Below are positions 11,857 to 22,186 of a stretch of 64,000 bases of DNA, in pieces. The notes below the pieces were generated by a model. That model searched no databases. It was not told the origin of the DNA and saw only the letters and a program-made list of their open reading frames with translations. Both the position numbers and the translations under genes were made by a program. Every line of letters starts with the position of its first letter. The stretch's first letter is position 1. Source of the stretch: Carnegiea gigantea. Lineage: Eukaryota; Streptophyta; Magnoliopsida; Caryophyllales; Cactaceae. Where the stretch lies: contig JAKOGI010000835.1 of NCBI GenBank assembly GCA_029747015.1, positions 293,501-357,500 of the forward strand, given 5' to 3'.

Positions 11857-12648
11857 CTATTTTTCAATCTCGTCCATCATGGATACATTGCTTGCCATAT
11901 GACATGAAGCACCACTATCTAGCATCCAAGATACCGTACCTAATAATTTCTTCAAACCCACCTTAGGTGTATCGATAAGGCTTAATAGCCTTTGGATGTG
12001 ATCTTGGAATAGGCTTTGAATTGTCACCTGGGCTATCTCCGTACTGCCACTTACAGTTGCACCTAACACACCTCCTTGGCCTATTCTAGCACTTGGGCCT
12101 ACAACCACGTCATTTTCCCCAACTTCATCGTGAATTGCAAAAACTGTTTCTAGGCTACTCCGTCTTCCGCACGATGCTTCGCGCCCTCCTTTATTATTTC
12201 TACCACCGTAGTTGTCTCATCCCGTCCATGGGTACACCAACCTGGTGGATACCCAATCAGTTCATAGTAGACCGCCTCCTCATGACCATACCTTTCACAA
12301 ACTTTGCAATCCTCTTTTTCAACCATTTGTGACTGCCCCTTGATTGTGAATGCCAAAGCCACGTCTCCCCAATTGTCACGACCTTCTTGTGGTCCTTTTC
12401 TTGTTGAGTTGTTGAAAATCCTGTCAAGGGGCAGCAAGGGGTCCAACGCAAGGATTTGGCTTCGGATGGTGGAGTAAGAATTGTCGTTTAATCCTATGAG
12501 AAATTGGTGTGCCTTATCCTACTCATACATGGCCGTGATTTTGCTCACCACTCTGTACTGGCAGCCACTACACGTTCACACGGGACTTTTAAGAGGTTGT
12601 TTAACTCATTCCACAAATTCATAAACTTTGAGTAAAATTCTCCAGCGT
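11857..12648 (-). pseudogene. RLC-B gag C-terminal part and protease
   Basis: The - strand gag continues from 12648 (DAGEFYSKFMNLWNELNNLLK) downstream of the nested insertion, with LPLDRIFN further on, and a zinc knuckle near 12300 reading CKVCERYGHEEAVYY; the last Cys of CX2CX4HX4C is Tyr. The protease piece 12108-11857 contains MLDSGASCHMA, the aspartic protease DSG motif. In-frame stops and frameshifts separate the parts. Confidence 0.8.
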
Positions 12649-12653
12649 CCATG

Positions 12654-13781
12654 TGATGAGAAAAATTATCGCAAGTGCATAGCGTAACTGTAGCTAGCAA
12701 CTGGCAAGTACGGGCCTTACCCAGAGGGAGTTGTGTTTTCAGCACTAAAGCTAATTCAACCGTATCAATCTAGGCAAAACAAGGGATGATAGGAAGAGGA
12801 ACTCAACTACTAAGAAAAACAAAGAAAACTTCAATTATAATTATACCTAAGATAGACCAGCTAATCAAGTCAAACCTCACCTTCTCAAGTTATGCTAGTA
12901 CTCAAAGATGATTGATTGCACCATCAAAACTCACCCAGACCCTCTTTTAAGGGCCGAAAGTTAGTTTAATTATTCTAACCACCTATTCTCATGGGGTCAA
13001 CCCAATTAAATTACAAATAGCAACCCTTAACCTAGTTAGGATTTGGGCTATTTTCATGTCTAAACACTAACTATCCTCTTTATCCACACTAGCCAATCAA
13101 CCTCAGCTTTCAGTGCAAGTCAATTGCCCCAAAATTCAGATAAAAATTCTTTCAAGCATTTCATCAAACAATTGGTGGGCATGAGATAAAACCCTAAATT
13201 CACATATAAATAATATAGGCTAAGGTTTAAACAAGATCAATTAGCCATCTTAGGGGCTAATAACAATCAAAGATCACAACTTTAATCACAACTAAACATT
13301 TAGAAGAAAATCAAAGCAAAGAATTAATAAACTAGTAAACAAAGCAAGAAGCTTGAACTTAAAGAGAGAGAGAGAGACAGAGAGAGATAGATTAGAAACT
13401 TAATCTTGAATTGCAAAATCCACAATCTTGTACATGATATACACTAATCTGTCTCAGTTATTGTCCCCCTAATAGGGTTTTGGTGGCTAATAGAAATCCC
13501 ATAAATGGTTAAAGGAGTAGTCTCCTAGATAGTCTAAAAGATGCCTCAAATAAAGTCAGAAATCTACTTATATAATGCAAAAAATGAGAAGACACACAAC
13601 CATGCTTCCACGCATGGGCGCCCTTGCACCCTACACACTAGCAAGACGCACGGTGGTGCACTGCCCGTGCATAGCTTCTGGAATCAGGACTAAAGTGTAC
13701 GGGTTTTCTGCATGGTTATGCCATTGTGCACGGCTAACCGTGCATTCTTTTTGGCCCCTTGGATTTGCTTTTCTGGCACAT
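12654..13781. repeat. Left LTR of RLX-C
   Basis: It aligns with 15575-16540, sharing for example the blocks around CAACCGTATCAATCTAGG, CAAACAATTGGTGGGC and CTAAAAGATGCC. A stretch of about 170 bp at 13575-13745, rich in GTGCA palindrome-like words, is absent from the right copy. The alignment breaks where the Cassandra-like LTR begins. Confidence 0.75.
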
Positions 13782-14058
13782 TACAACACCTCGTAAGTGG
13801 CTTAAAGGATTTGATGTGACTACTTATATCACCTTGCACCTTTTTTTTCAAAAAGCCCACTCATAAAAACTCCACAATTAAGCGTGCTTACTGTGGAGAA
13901 ATCTTATGATGGGTGACCTCTTGGGAAGTTTCTCAAGTTGCATGAGAGCAAGGATAAAATATGACGGAAGGGCTTTTGTTGATTTGTAGGACTAGTCAAC
14001 CATCTTTTAAGCTGTTTTTGGTATCTATCCATAGCCAAGAAAGGGGCAGGGCATTACA
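13782..14058 (+). mobile_element. Cassandra-like solo LTR carrying 5S rRNA-derived sequence
   Basis: The start TACAACACCTCG (13782) and end GGGCATTACA (14058) resemble the TGTAACACC...TTACA termini of Cassandra TRIM LTRs. The centre matches plant 5S rRNA, which is the hallmark of that family. The length of about 277 bp fits one LTR. No second LTR or internal domain is adjacent, so it is called a solo LTR. Short imperfect flanks (GCACA left, GACAA right) could be a decayed target duplication. Confidence 0.65.
13814..13943 (+). repeat. 5S rRNA-like segment in the Cassandra LTR
   Basis: Matches to plant 5S rRNA include AATTAAGCGTGCTTA (13876-13890, the box A region) and TGATGGGTGACCTCTTGGGAAG-like sequence at 13908-13928 (the box C region), ending in GTTGCA (13938-13943); an upstream TTGCACC also aligns. 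It is a divergent retroelement-borne copy, not a functional rRNA gene: the middle of the molecule is substituted and a T-run interrupts the 5' third. Confidence 0.7.
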
Positions 14059-15574
14059 GACAAATTGAAAAATGAAAAGAGATTTGTATAAAATAAAAAT
14101 ATATAAAGAGAAAAAAAGGAACGAATTTACCAGATTAGGTGTTGGCCTAAACTATCACCTCCTCAAGATGGGGCTATAGGAGGCAAGAGGGGCATCAGCC
14201 ACTCCTCTGTATCACTCAAGATATGGGTCTCCAGCTAAATGCCGTCAAAGCTCTCAAGAGCTTATCATATACTTGTGCATGCATCTTATAATAGTGTAAC
14301 TAAGAGAACACTAACAAAAATATAGCATGAATGATTAACACTCTCTCAAACTTATCAAATGCTAGGGAAAAATGCAAAGAATGATCAAAGAAAGGGGTCC
14401 ACCTCATTTGCCAAGGCATATCCTCTAGGTATGCATCTATTACATGTACATGAAGGGGCGAGGTAGGGAGTAGGGGAGATAGGACGAGGACAAAGTCAAG
14501 GACCTCAACAAGAATGGGATCCCTAGTCCTTAGACGTGGGGTTATGAAAGGCACCAACAACCACATCATCATTATATGACTCCTCTAAAGGGATCTCCTC
14601 TAAATGTTTCTCAATTGATACAAGTTCTTCTGACTAAGAAAGTGAATCATCCTTATCATAAGGACTAAGAGCATCCCTAAAAGACTCCGTACCTTGATTT
14701 CCATGCACTGAGCCAAAGGGAAGGGATAAATAGGTAAGGTCAAGACACCCTTAGTAGTGTCACTAAGGGTGCTAAGTGAGAATGGAGCAACAAGTGGCAA
14801 TGAAGCATCAATCACTTTCTCTAGGTCAGTCAGAGCTGTGTCACAAACAAAATCAAACTCTAGGGGAAAGGAAGACTCATTATCATCACACAAACTACTG
14901 AGGTCTAGAAGAAGGTAGGCTAAGGTTGGTCTCATATGATAGGTGATTTTCCCACAAATAATTTTCAAACTTAGCATGTTGCTCATTTATTGTCTTTATC
15001 ATGCTATTTAATCTACCAAAACCTTCATTAGAAATCACATAATAAGATTAAGAATGCACATCATGATCAGAAGATTAACAGTTAGAAAAGTACAACATCA
15101 ACATAATGATGATAAGAGTCCCTGAATTCATTAACACATGGAGATTGAGCATGCAAAGCATAGGGATTGGAGGAAAGGCACACGAAAGATTCACTAGCAT
15201 CTTTAGATTGCCATTGATACCAAGCCAAAGACCCAAAGCAATCCCGCATTGAATCAGCATTCAAAGCACAAGGACCACCACTCATGAACTACAAAATAGC
15301 TCGGGTCTTGTTAGTTATACCCTCAAGCACAACCTCACATATTTCCTATTTTTCATACATGCGAAGCACGTATTGAGCATGATAATCTTTCAATTTAGAC
15401 AAGTATTGCCAAAAAAGGTTTATGCTCAAATTAAGGAAAATGGAAAATAGGCATTCTTTTTTTTCAAATTTTTAGTTTTTTAATTTTTTTTTCAAATTAA
15501 AATCCTAGTCTCGACTGCTCAACTAAGCTTCAATATTGAAAAACGACAACTTCCCTACAATGGCTTTAAAAGCC
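14059..15574. other. Interior of RLX-C, no coding domain recognised
   Basis: Open stretches on the - strand (up to 128 codons at 14986-14600) resemble no family I know and contain no gag, protease, RT or integrase motif. A T-rich tract lies at 15450-15500. It may be residual leader sequence of a LARD-like non-autonomous element. Confidence 0.5.
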
Positions 15575-16786
15575 TGGTGAGAAAAATTACCTTAAGTGCA
15601 TGGTGCAGCTGCAACTAGAAACCGGTAAATACGGGCTGTATCCGCAGCGAGTTGTGTTTTTAGCACCAAAACTAACTCAACCGTATCAATCTAGGAAAAA
15701 CAATGGGTGATTGGAAGAGGAACTAAACTACTAAGACAAACAAAGAAAACTTCAATTGTAATTATACCTAAGATAGACCAGCTAATCAAGTCAAACCTCT
15801 ACTTTTCAAGTTATGCTAGCATTCAAAGATGATCAATTGCACTATCAGAACTCACCCAAATCCTCTTTCAAGGGTCAAAAGCTAGTTTAATTATTCTAAC
15901 CACCTATTCTTATGGGGTCAGCCCAATTAAATTACAAGAGTAGCAACCCTTAACCTAGTTAAAATTTGGACTATATTCATATCCAAACACTAGCTATCCT
16001 TTTTTACCCACACTAGATAACCAACCTCACCTTTCAGTGCAAGTTAATTGTCCCAAAATCTATATGAAAATTCTTTCAAGCATTTCATCAAACAATTGGT
16101 GGGCGTGAGATAAAACCCTAAATCCACACATAAATAAGATAGGCTAAGGTTCAAACAAGACCAACTAGCCATCTTAGGGGCTAATAACAATCAAAGATCA
16201 CAACTTTAATCACAACTAAACATCCAAAGGAAAATCATAGCAAAGAATTAATAAACTAGTAAACAAAGCAGGAAGCATGAAATTAAAGAGAAAAAGAAGA
16301 ACAACTTAATCTTGAATTGCAAAATCCACAATCTTATACATGATATACACTAATCTACCTAAGTTATTCTCTGCTTAATGGGGTTTCGGTGGCAAATAGA
16401 AACTCTAAAAATAGTTGAATGAGTAGTCGCCAAGATAGTCTAAAAGATGCCTTAAATAAAGTCTAAAAGATGCCTTAAATAAAGTCCAAATTCTGCTTAA
16501 ATAACGGTACACTCTTTTTGGCCCTTAGACTTGCTTTTTTGTCTCTGGAAACTTCATAGGACCTCTTCTCCTCCTTGAAATACGTTGTTATGGCCTTCTT
16601 TTCCATCAAAACTAGTGATTTTCTCATCTTCTTGACAAGCGCTCCTGAAAATAAGAAAAACCACTTATAAAATATAATTTGGACCGAAGAAGAGAAATTT
16701 GACCTTTTATCATCAAGATCTAAATAAACTACTGGGAATAGGGAATCAAATGGGCACTAAAATGAGGCAAAAATAGAGGTTTATCA
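15575..16786. repeat. Right LTR of RLX-C
   Basis: It starts TGGTGAGAAAAATTA, matching the left LTR start TGATGAGAAAAATTA, and ends at the target duplication. It has a local tandem copy of TAAAAGATGCCTTAAATAAA (near 16440-16485) and lacks about 170 bp present in the left LTR. The terminal 250 bp (16540-16786) have no clear counterpart in the left LTR, which is interrupted or truncated there. Confidence 0.75.
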
Positions 16787-16791
16787 CCATG

Positions 16792-17216
16792 TCTCCTTGT
16801 TTGCAATTTGCAATATTCGCTTTTAGTTGATGAATCTTAGGTGTGTTAGCCATAGCATATCGCTTCCTCAGCTCATTCCACATACTCTTTGCCGTGTCAC
16901 AATAGGCTACCATCATCCTGAGCTTTGGGTCAATAACATTGAGAAGCCAAGTACACATCATTGAATTATCCGTATCCCATGCATGGCATTTGGAAACTTC
17001 TTCATCATCTTTGGTCGTCGGTCTCTTTAGGCTCCCATCTATGAAACCCAATTTATTTTTCACCTTCAAGGGCGTCATCTCAACACGTTCCCACAAATCA
17101 TAATTCATCCCGTCAAAGATCACGACCGTAACCATAACCCCAGGTCCTTCCGAGAGATGTAAAAAATAAGACGAGTGAGGTTTGACTATGAACTGCTTCT
17201 TCCCACCGTTGCTCAT
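16792..17216 (-). pseudogene. RLC-B gag N-terminal part
   Basis: It starts at the ATG at 17216. The order is YFLHLSEGPG, FDGMNYDLWERV, KNKLGFIDGSLKRP, MCTWLLNVIDPKL and KSMWNELRKRYAMANTPKIHQLKANIANCKQGDM, a Retrotran_gag_3/UBN2-type Copia gag. The frame is open up to the RLX-C insertion point and resumes at 12648. Interruption, not point mutation, is the main lesion in this part. Confidence 0.88.
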
Positions 17217-17251
17217 GATGATGAGTGTTCACAGCTTGTGGTGGTTGCAAA

Positions 17252-17263
17252 GCTCTAATACCA
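17252..17263 (-). other. Primer-binding site of RLC-B
   Basis: On the - strand TGGTATTAGAGC differs by one base from the initiator-tRNA-Met complement TGGTATCAGAGC used by Copia elements. It sits directly between the inferred LTR end (17264) and the gag start (17216). Confidence 0.75.
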
Positions 17264-17346
17264 TGAATGTTTGGCAGTGAAGGAAATTAATTTTCAAGGC
17301 AAAAGCCATGTGTTTCTATTTCCTTGAATTTTGGCTTACAACTCAT

Positions 17347-17347
<1 letters not shown>

Positions 17348-17393
<46 letters not shown>

Positions 17394-17480
17394 GTGTGTG
17401 TGTGTGTGTGTATGTGTGTGTTTGTGTGTATATGTGTGTGGGGAGGTGTATGTATATGTGTGTGTATATGTGTGCGTACA
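17348..17480. repeat. Compound (AT)n(TG)n microsatellite
   Basis: A run of AT dinucleotides (about 17348-17390) is followed by interrupted TG repeats to about 17480. It lies within or just beyond the presumed 5' LTR of RLC-B. The long open frames over it are artefacts of the dinucleotide repeat. Confidence 0.9.
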
Positions 17481-17519
17481 CACACAACATGCCCTAGCTT
17501 GGCCATCAAGGTACTAAAA

Positions 17520-18154
17520 TAATGGAAAGATAATATAAACTATCATAAACAATATCACAACTATATCAAAAATATTATCACAAATATTTATTTCCTTATC
17601 AACTTTCCCATTGAAATGATTGATGCATAAGATGTATGCCAACTAAAATATATCTTACCTACCAACACAAAAATATGACAAGACCAGTATATTACCACTA
17701 AAATTAATAGTAGAACATCGTTTTAGCTAACCGCCACCAAGCTATCTTCACCTGAATCTCCTTCATAATTTATCCACACGAAATCCAAACTAGAGAACTA
17801 TTGTGATACTATCATATATCCCTGTGTTCTTTTTTTGTTTTGCATTTACAGTAAGAGTAGTATGTTTAACATATATTAATTAATTGATATATCATTGTCT
17901 AAGTATGTGCAATTTATATCAAAGTTGAAGATATCAAGGAAAAAACTTGTAAAACGTGTGAAACGGATAATTAGGACCTTCTAATTCGTGGAGTTGGTCT
18001 AAACACGAATAAAACTGCAACAAGATCTATTAAAGAGGAGTTGGCGGTCACTTTTAGAAATGTAATAATGTACTATTATTGCCTATGTTGGGCACCAGTC
18101 AACTTTAATTGAGAAATTCTTTTCGTATATTAGTTCGAATGGATTTATTTAAAT
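17520..18154. other. AT-rich unannotated stretch
   Basis: No coding signature, RNA gene or repeat partner was found in this interval. Confidence 0.4.
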
Positions 18155-18437
18155 TAGAGTATAAACTCTATTTATGAATCTTCAACTATTATGTTAAATT
18201 TTTGATTGAGCTAGTTCTCGATATATTATCAAAACTTTCCTGAGCAAGTGAAGTGATTCCTAACCCTCAGTAGGCCCCGTATTGAATTATTACGCATGGT
18301 AAAGGAACCATCTGCAATGTCCGTGCTTTAAACCCAAATGACATTTGTGTTAGGGGGTTGTGTTAAGAGTATGTATAACCTATTCTCGAGTCTTCAACCA
18401 TAGACCTTTCCCTGAGTTGGTTCTTGAACAATTTGTT
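18155..18437 (+). mobile_element. TRIM-like miniature LTR element, copy 1
   Basis: Terminal direct repeats of about 72 bp lie at 18156-18228 (TTAGAGTATAAACTCTATTT...) and 18361-18432 (GTTAAGAGTATGTATAACCT...), both ending in AGTTCTC or GGTTCTTGAAC. Between them is a short interior beginning with a degenerate tRNA-Met site (TATATTATCAAAAC). The interior word TTACGCATGGTAAAGGAACC matches the inverse complement of copy 2 (36205-36230). The size (about 280 bp) and absence of coding fit a TRIM. Confidence 0.65.
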
Positions 18438-18615
18438 TTCTAAACACTTGAATTATTAGCACATTAGTCCCAATGTGGGAACTTTTGCACTTATCACTCT
18501 CATATTTTTGACATTAATTTAATCAACTTTAACATTTCGAATTAATTTTGAGCACCCTTAAGTTTTAAGGAGCACATAGTTAAATTAATAATTTGACTAG
18601 AGTTTGAAAAATGAT

Positions 18616-18826
<211 letters not shown>

Positions 18827-19689
18827 TGGTATTAGCACCCAACTGACTTCTTTTTCTTCTTCATTAAGCTACATCGAAACCCTAGCTTCACTAACAAACG
18901 CTAATGGTCGATCATTGCTGATTCTTCTGGCTCGATTACCATTGCTAATGTTTCCGTTGCTCTCTCTCTGCTGCTAAAGAATCCTCCTGAATCTCTATTC
19001 CTGTCTTTGCTTCTTTTGCTCCTTCTACAACTAGTAAGACTCTTGGTAGCTTTATTTGTTTCTCTCCAAACTTTAGTTTCCCTACGCCGCTAGCTCCTTT
19101 GCCCTTTGCTCAGTCATTGATCACTTCTCTTGGTCTTTCTTGGCCCCTGTTGTAGTTGAGTGTACCTCTTTTCTCTTTGCCCCCTGGTTGGTATGATTAA
19201 GATGTTCCCAGTTCCTCACATAATTTCTCTGCATCATATTGATCCATTCCAGAATTCCTATGGCTTAATAGGTTTTACCTTTGGTGGTATCCCTAACTCT
19301 TCCTAGCTGCAACCACACTTGGGTTGAGGCTCTATGAATAGTCTTCCTCTAATTCTATCATCGTGGTGAACAGTGAACATCACAACTTATGTCACCATGG
19401 TACTCGGCTTGGTGGATGACTACTTGTCATGGAGGATGCAATTTACCGCTTTCGTGATTAGATTCAAGGCTTACTTGATAACGTGGTTTTGTAGCCTTTT
19501 CCAACTATTTTTGTTTCTCCTGGTTTCTCACAGCTGAATCTAGCCTATTATTATTGGCTTCAGGTCAATTAGTTGGTTCGGGTTTGGATTTTTGCTACTA
19601 TCTCAAAAAATACCTCGTATGAAGCATGTAACATTAATCATGCGCTTCCAATCTAGCATCATTTAGAATCTTGCTTTAACACTACTATT

Positions 19690-20225
19690 TTCTCTAGAGT
19701 AATAAGTTTAGAAGTGTCAATTTATCCATGAAGGATCATTTACGTCAAATTCAAACAATTGTTGATTCTCTTATTGCTATTCAAAGTCCTCCCTCTAATC
19801 TTGAGCTCGTACACTTTGCTACTTTTCGTTTGGCAGTTGATTATCATACTTTCGTTGCTACTTACTCTATGATGCCTAAGGCTTATACCTTTCATGATGT
19901 AAAGTCTAAATTATTCATCTATGAGAAACGCCTAAAGTTTCTAAATGCCATAGAGTCCCCTATTTAAGGGGCCTCAGTTGCTACAGTTAATGGAAGGGGT
20001 AACAATACAGGGGGCAATTCTCCTAACTAGGGTAGTAATAATAGTAATGGCAAAGGAAAAAATGGCAATGGATGCGACAATGGCAACAACTAAAATCAGA
20101 ACAATAAGGATGATGATCAGAACAACAAAGGGGGTAATCGGAACAACAACAACAACAACAACAATAACAACAACAACAACAACCACCACCACCACAACAA
20201 CAACAACAACAACCGGTAGAACGAT
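19690..20225 (+). pseudogene. RLC-D gag remnant with Asn-rich tail
   Basis: Around 19728-19964 the frame reads MKDHLRQIQTIVDSLIAI, DYHTFVATYSMMPKAYTFHDVKSKLFIYEKRLKFL, typical of the Copia gag C-terminal half. It runs through stops into a Gly/Asn-rich tail whose last part (20139-20217) is a nearly pure AAC repeat coding for Asn with a few His. The zinc knuckle is not found. The N-terminal half (18900-19690) is too decayed to read. Confidence 0.7.
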
Positions 20226-20284
20226 TAGATGTTGATCATGAGACATTCATCCTCGCTGTCAAACCTACCCCAATTCAACTTATT

Positions 20285-21460
20285 CTTCCTTTGGCAATTT
20301 CCTCTTAATGGTCTATTCGCTAGTTAGATGTTAAAAATGTCTTTCTACATAGGAATCTAACTAAAAAGGTCTATATAAAATGACCACTAGGGTTTGTTCG
20401 TTCTAATTTTCCACATTATTTATGCATACTTAGGAAGGCCATCTATGACTTGAAACAAACTCCTCATGGCTAGTTTCATCAATTTAGCAGTTTTTTTCTA
20501 TCTTATGAGTTTGTATTTAGTAATATTGATAGTTTTATTTTATTTTTCGCAATGATTCCTGTATTTTACTATTACTTCGTTATGTTGTTGACATTATTCT
20601 GACGCACATTTCTTCCTCCATTCTCCATTCTTTATATCTCATCTTGTCAGTTTGCTATCGAGATCTAGAGGAGCGACATTACTTTCTTAGGATGTGAGTG
20701 CTTTTTTATTCCTCTAGTCTTTTTCTTTTGCAATAGAAGTATGTTGATTATTTGCTCCCTCAATTTCACATTCATGCTTATAAACCTATTAGAGCCCTTT
20801 CTGTGGCAAGAACTACCTTATCCCTTACTAGTGGTCAACTTCTTGCTGATCCTTCTAAGCATAAAATTATGGTGGGTGCTTTACAATATCTTATTACGAT
20901 GTATTTGATTTTGCTTATGCAATGTGTATAGTTTTTAAATTTATGAATGCCTTCCATCCTACTCACCTTCATGCTGATCAAACGTGTTTTTAGGTATTTA
21001 CAAGACATGCAAACTCATGGATTGTTCACCCAACTAATTCACCTTCTATTATCATGGCATACTCAGATGCGAATTGTGCTAGGTGCAACAATCCCTGTCA
21101 CTTCACCACATGTTATGCTATTTACTATGGGTCCAATCTTATTACTTGGTTATGGAGCAATGGACGGTGTCCAAGTCTTTTACTGAAGCATAATACTATG
21201 CTCTACGCTATATTTTTGCTAAGATTATCTGAATCCGTAAACTGTTATTCGATCTAGGAATCACTGTTTGGGACTTGTGATAATGTCAGTGCCATGTATT
21301 TTCTAATCCAATTCAGCATGATTGTGTCAAGCACATTACTATTCGTTATCATTTTGTTCGAGAGAGGGTTACATCTAGAGATATAGTAGTTTGATATATT
21401 CCTAAACATCTACATGTTACTGATATTCAGGCCAAGGGATTATCTTCCCAGCAATTTTTC
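20285..21460 (+). pseudogene. RLC-D reverse transcriptase and RNase H remnants
   Basis: The RT part reads LDVKNVFLHRNLTKKVYIK, GFVRSNFPHYLCILRKAIYDLKQTP and FHQFSSFFLS near 20320-20510; no YVDD box is readable. After more decay come KPIRALSVARTTLSLTSGQLLADP and VGALQYLIT (20790-20900), then RNase H pieces: MAYSDANCARCNNPCHFTTCY (20-codon region at 21054), SNLITWLWSN, and near 21345 a YHFVRERV-like stretch. Stops and frame changes are frequent. Confidence 0.75.
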
Positions 21461-21507
21461 TTTTAATGTCCAGTATGCTCGTTCATTCCCTTGTTCAGAT
21501 TGAACAT

Positions 21508-21551
21508 GTGTGATAGAGTCTAAGGGAATGTAATTCCACATTTTCCCCAGT

Positions 21552-21590
<39 letters not shown>

Positions 21591-21625
21591 TATATATATT
21601 ATATATATATATGTATGCATATACA

Positions 21626-21700
<75 letters not shown>

Positions 21701-21746
21701 CAAGCTCCCAAGGTTGGGTGAACCATTCATTCACTTATTGTTCACA
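21508..21746 (+). repeat. 3' LTR of RLC-D, with microsatellite
   Basis: It is the counterpart of 18616-18826. It contains an interrupted (AT)n-(GT)n-(AT)n array at 21555-21698, arranged differently from the 5' copy, and ends TTGTTCACA at 21746 as the 5' LTR does (ATATTCACA). Confidence 0.72.
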
Positions 21747-22186
21747 GACTGGTTGGCCCTCATTCATTGTTGTTGTTTGAACAATTGCTTTCCTGCCATT
21801 TGGTGCATTGTAATGATGAAAATTAAACTCCTCTTTATTCTCTATGCCCCCTCCATCTCTTTGTTGTTTAAATCGAGAAACTCAAATGTGGTAAAAGCAA
21901 TTGAAAATCTTCGATGGCAAAAACTTTAAAAAACCCACTTCATTGAAGGTGTGAGTTAATGCGATGATTATGGGGAAGAATTAAGAGAGTTGGTCATCGG
22001 ACTATGACTGTGAGAAAATGATAAAGAGGCTGAGGATCCTAAGCTTGATAAATCATCCACGGTATCCCTAACTTCTTCATAAACTTAGGAAAACAAAAAT
22101 TACATAAAATAACTAATGATCAATAATTAATAAGTACAATCAATCATTTAATTATTGGTTTTTTTAAAAAAATAATTCAAAGCTAG
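21747..22186. other. Unannotated AT-rich stretch
   Basis: No feature could be supported here beyond A/T-rich runs. Confidence 0.4.

Larger units (their letters stand above)
12654..16786. mobile_element. Non-coding LTR element RLX-C nested in RLC-B gag
   Basis: The element is flanked on both sides by CCATG (12649-12653 and 16787-16791, + strand). It begins TGATGAG and ends TTTATCA, that is TG...CA. Removing it joins the gag reading GDM/DAGEFYSK, exactly as in the sister gag of RLC-E. Its termini are direct repeats: 12654 to about 13781 and 15575-16786. The roughly 1.5 kb of interior after the Cassandra-like LTR carries no recognisable retroelement domain. Orientation is unresolved because neither a convincing primer site nor a polypurine tract was found. 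Confidence 0.8.
8690..17266 (-). mobile_element. Decayed Copia element RLC-B, interrupted by a nested LTR element
   Basis: On the - strand the order is primer-binding site (17252-17263), gag, protease, integrase, RT and RNase H, which is the Copia order. It is the same family as RLC-E (31223-36187): gag (YFLHLSEGPGVMV vs YFLHPSEGPDTLI), protease and RT align throughout. The gag is split at 12653/16787 by a 4.1 kb insertion with a 5-bp duplication. The 5' LTR must begin at 17264 (TGAATG..., + strand reading), but its far edge is unknown because no 3' LTR survives. The RNase H end is truncated next to RLC-A. Confidence 0.85.

Noticed and set aside
13814..13943. Functional 5S rRNA gene
   Set aside because: Too many substitutions and a T-run in the 5' third, and it is embedded in LTR-like sequence.
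17287..17517. Proteins of His/Thr/Tyr/Ile or Val/Cys repeats
   Set aside because: These open frames are translations of AT/TG microsatellites; likewise at 18597-18806 and 21520-21929.
19974..20246. Val-rich - strand protein and Thr-rich + strand protein
   Set aside because: They are shadows of the AAC repeat in the RLC-D gag.
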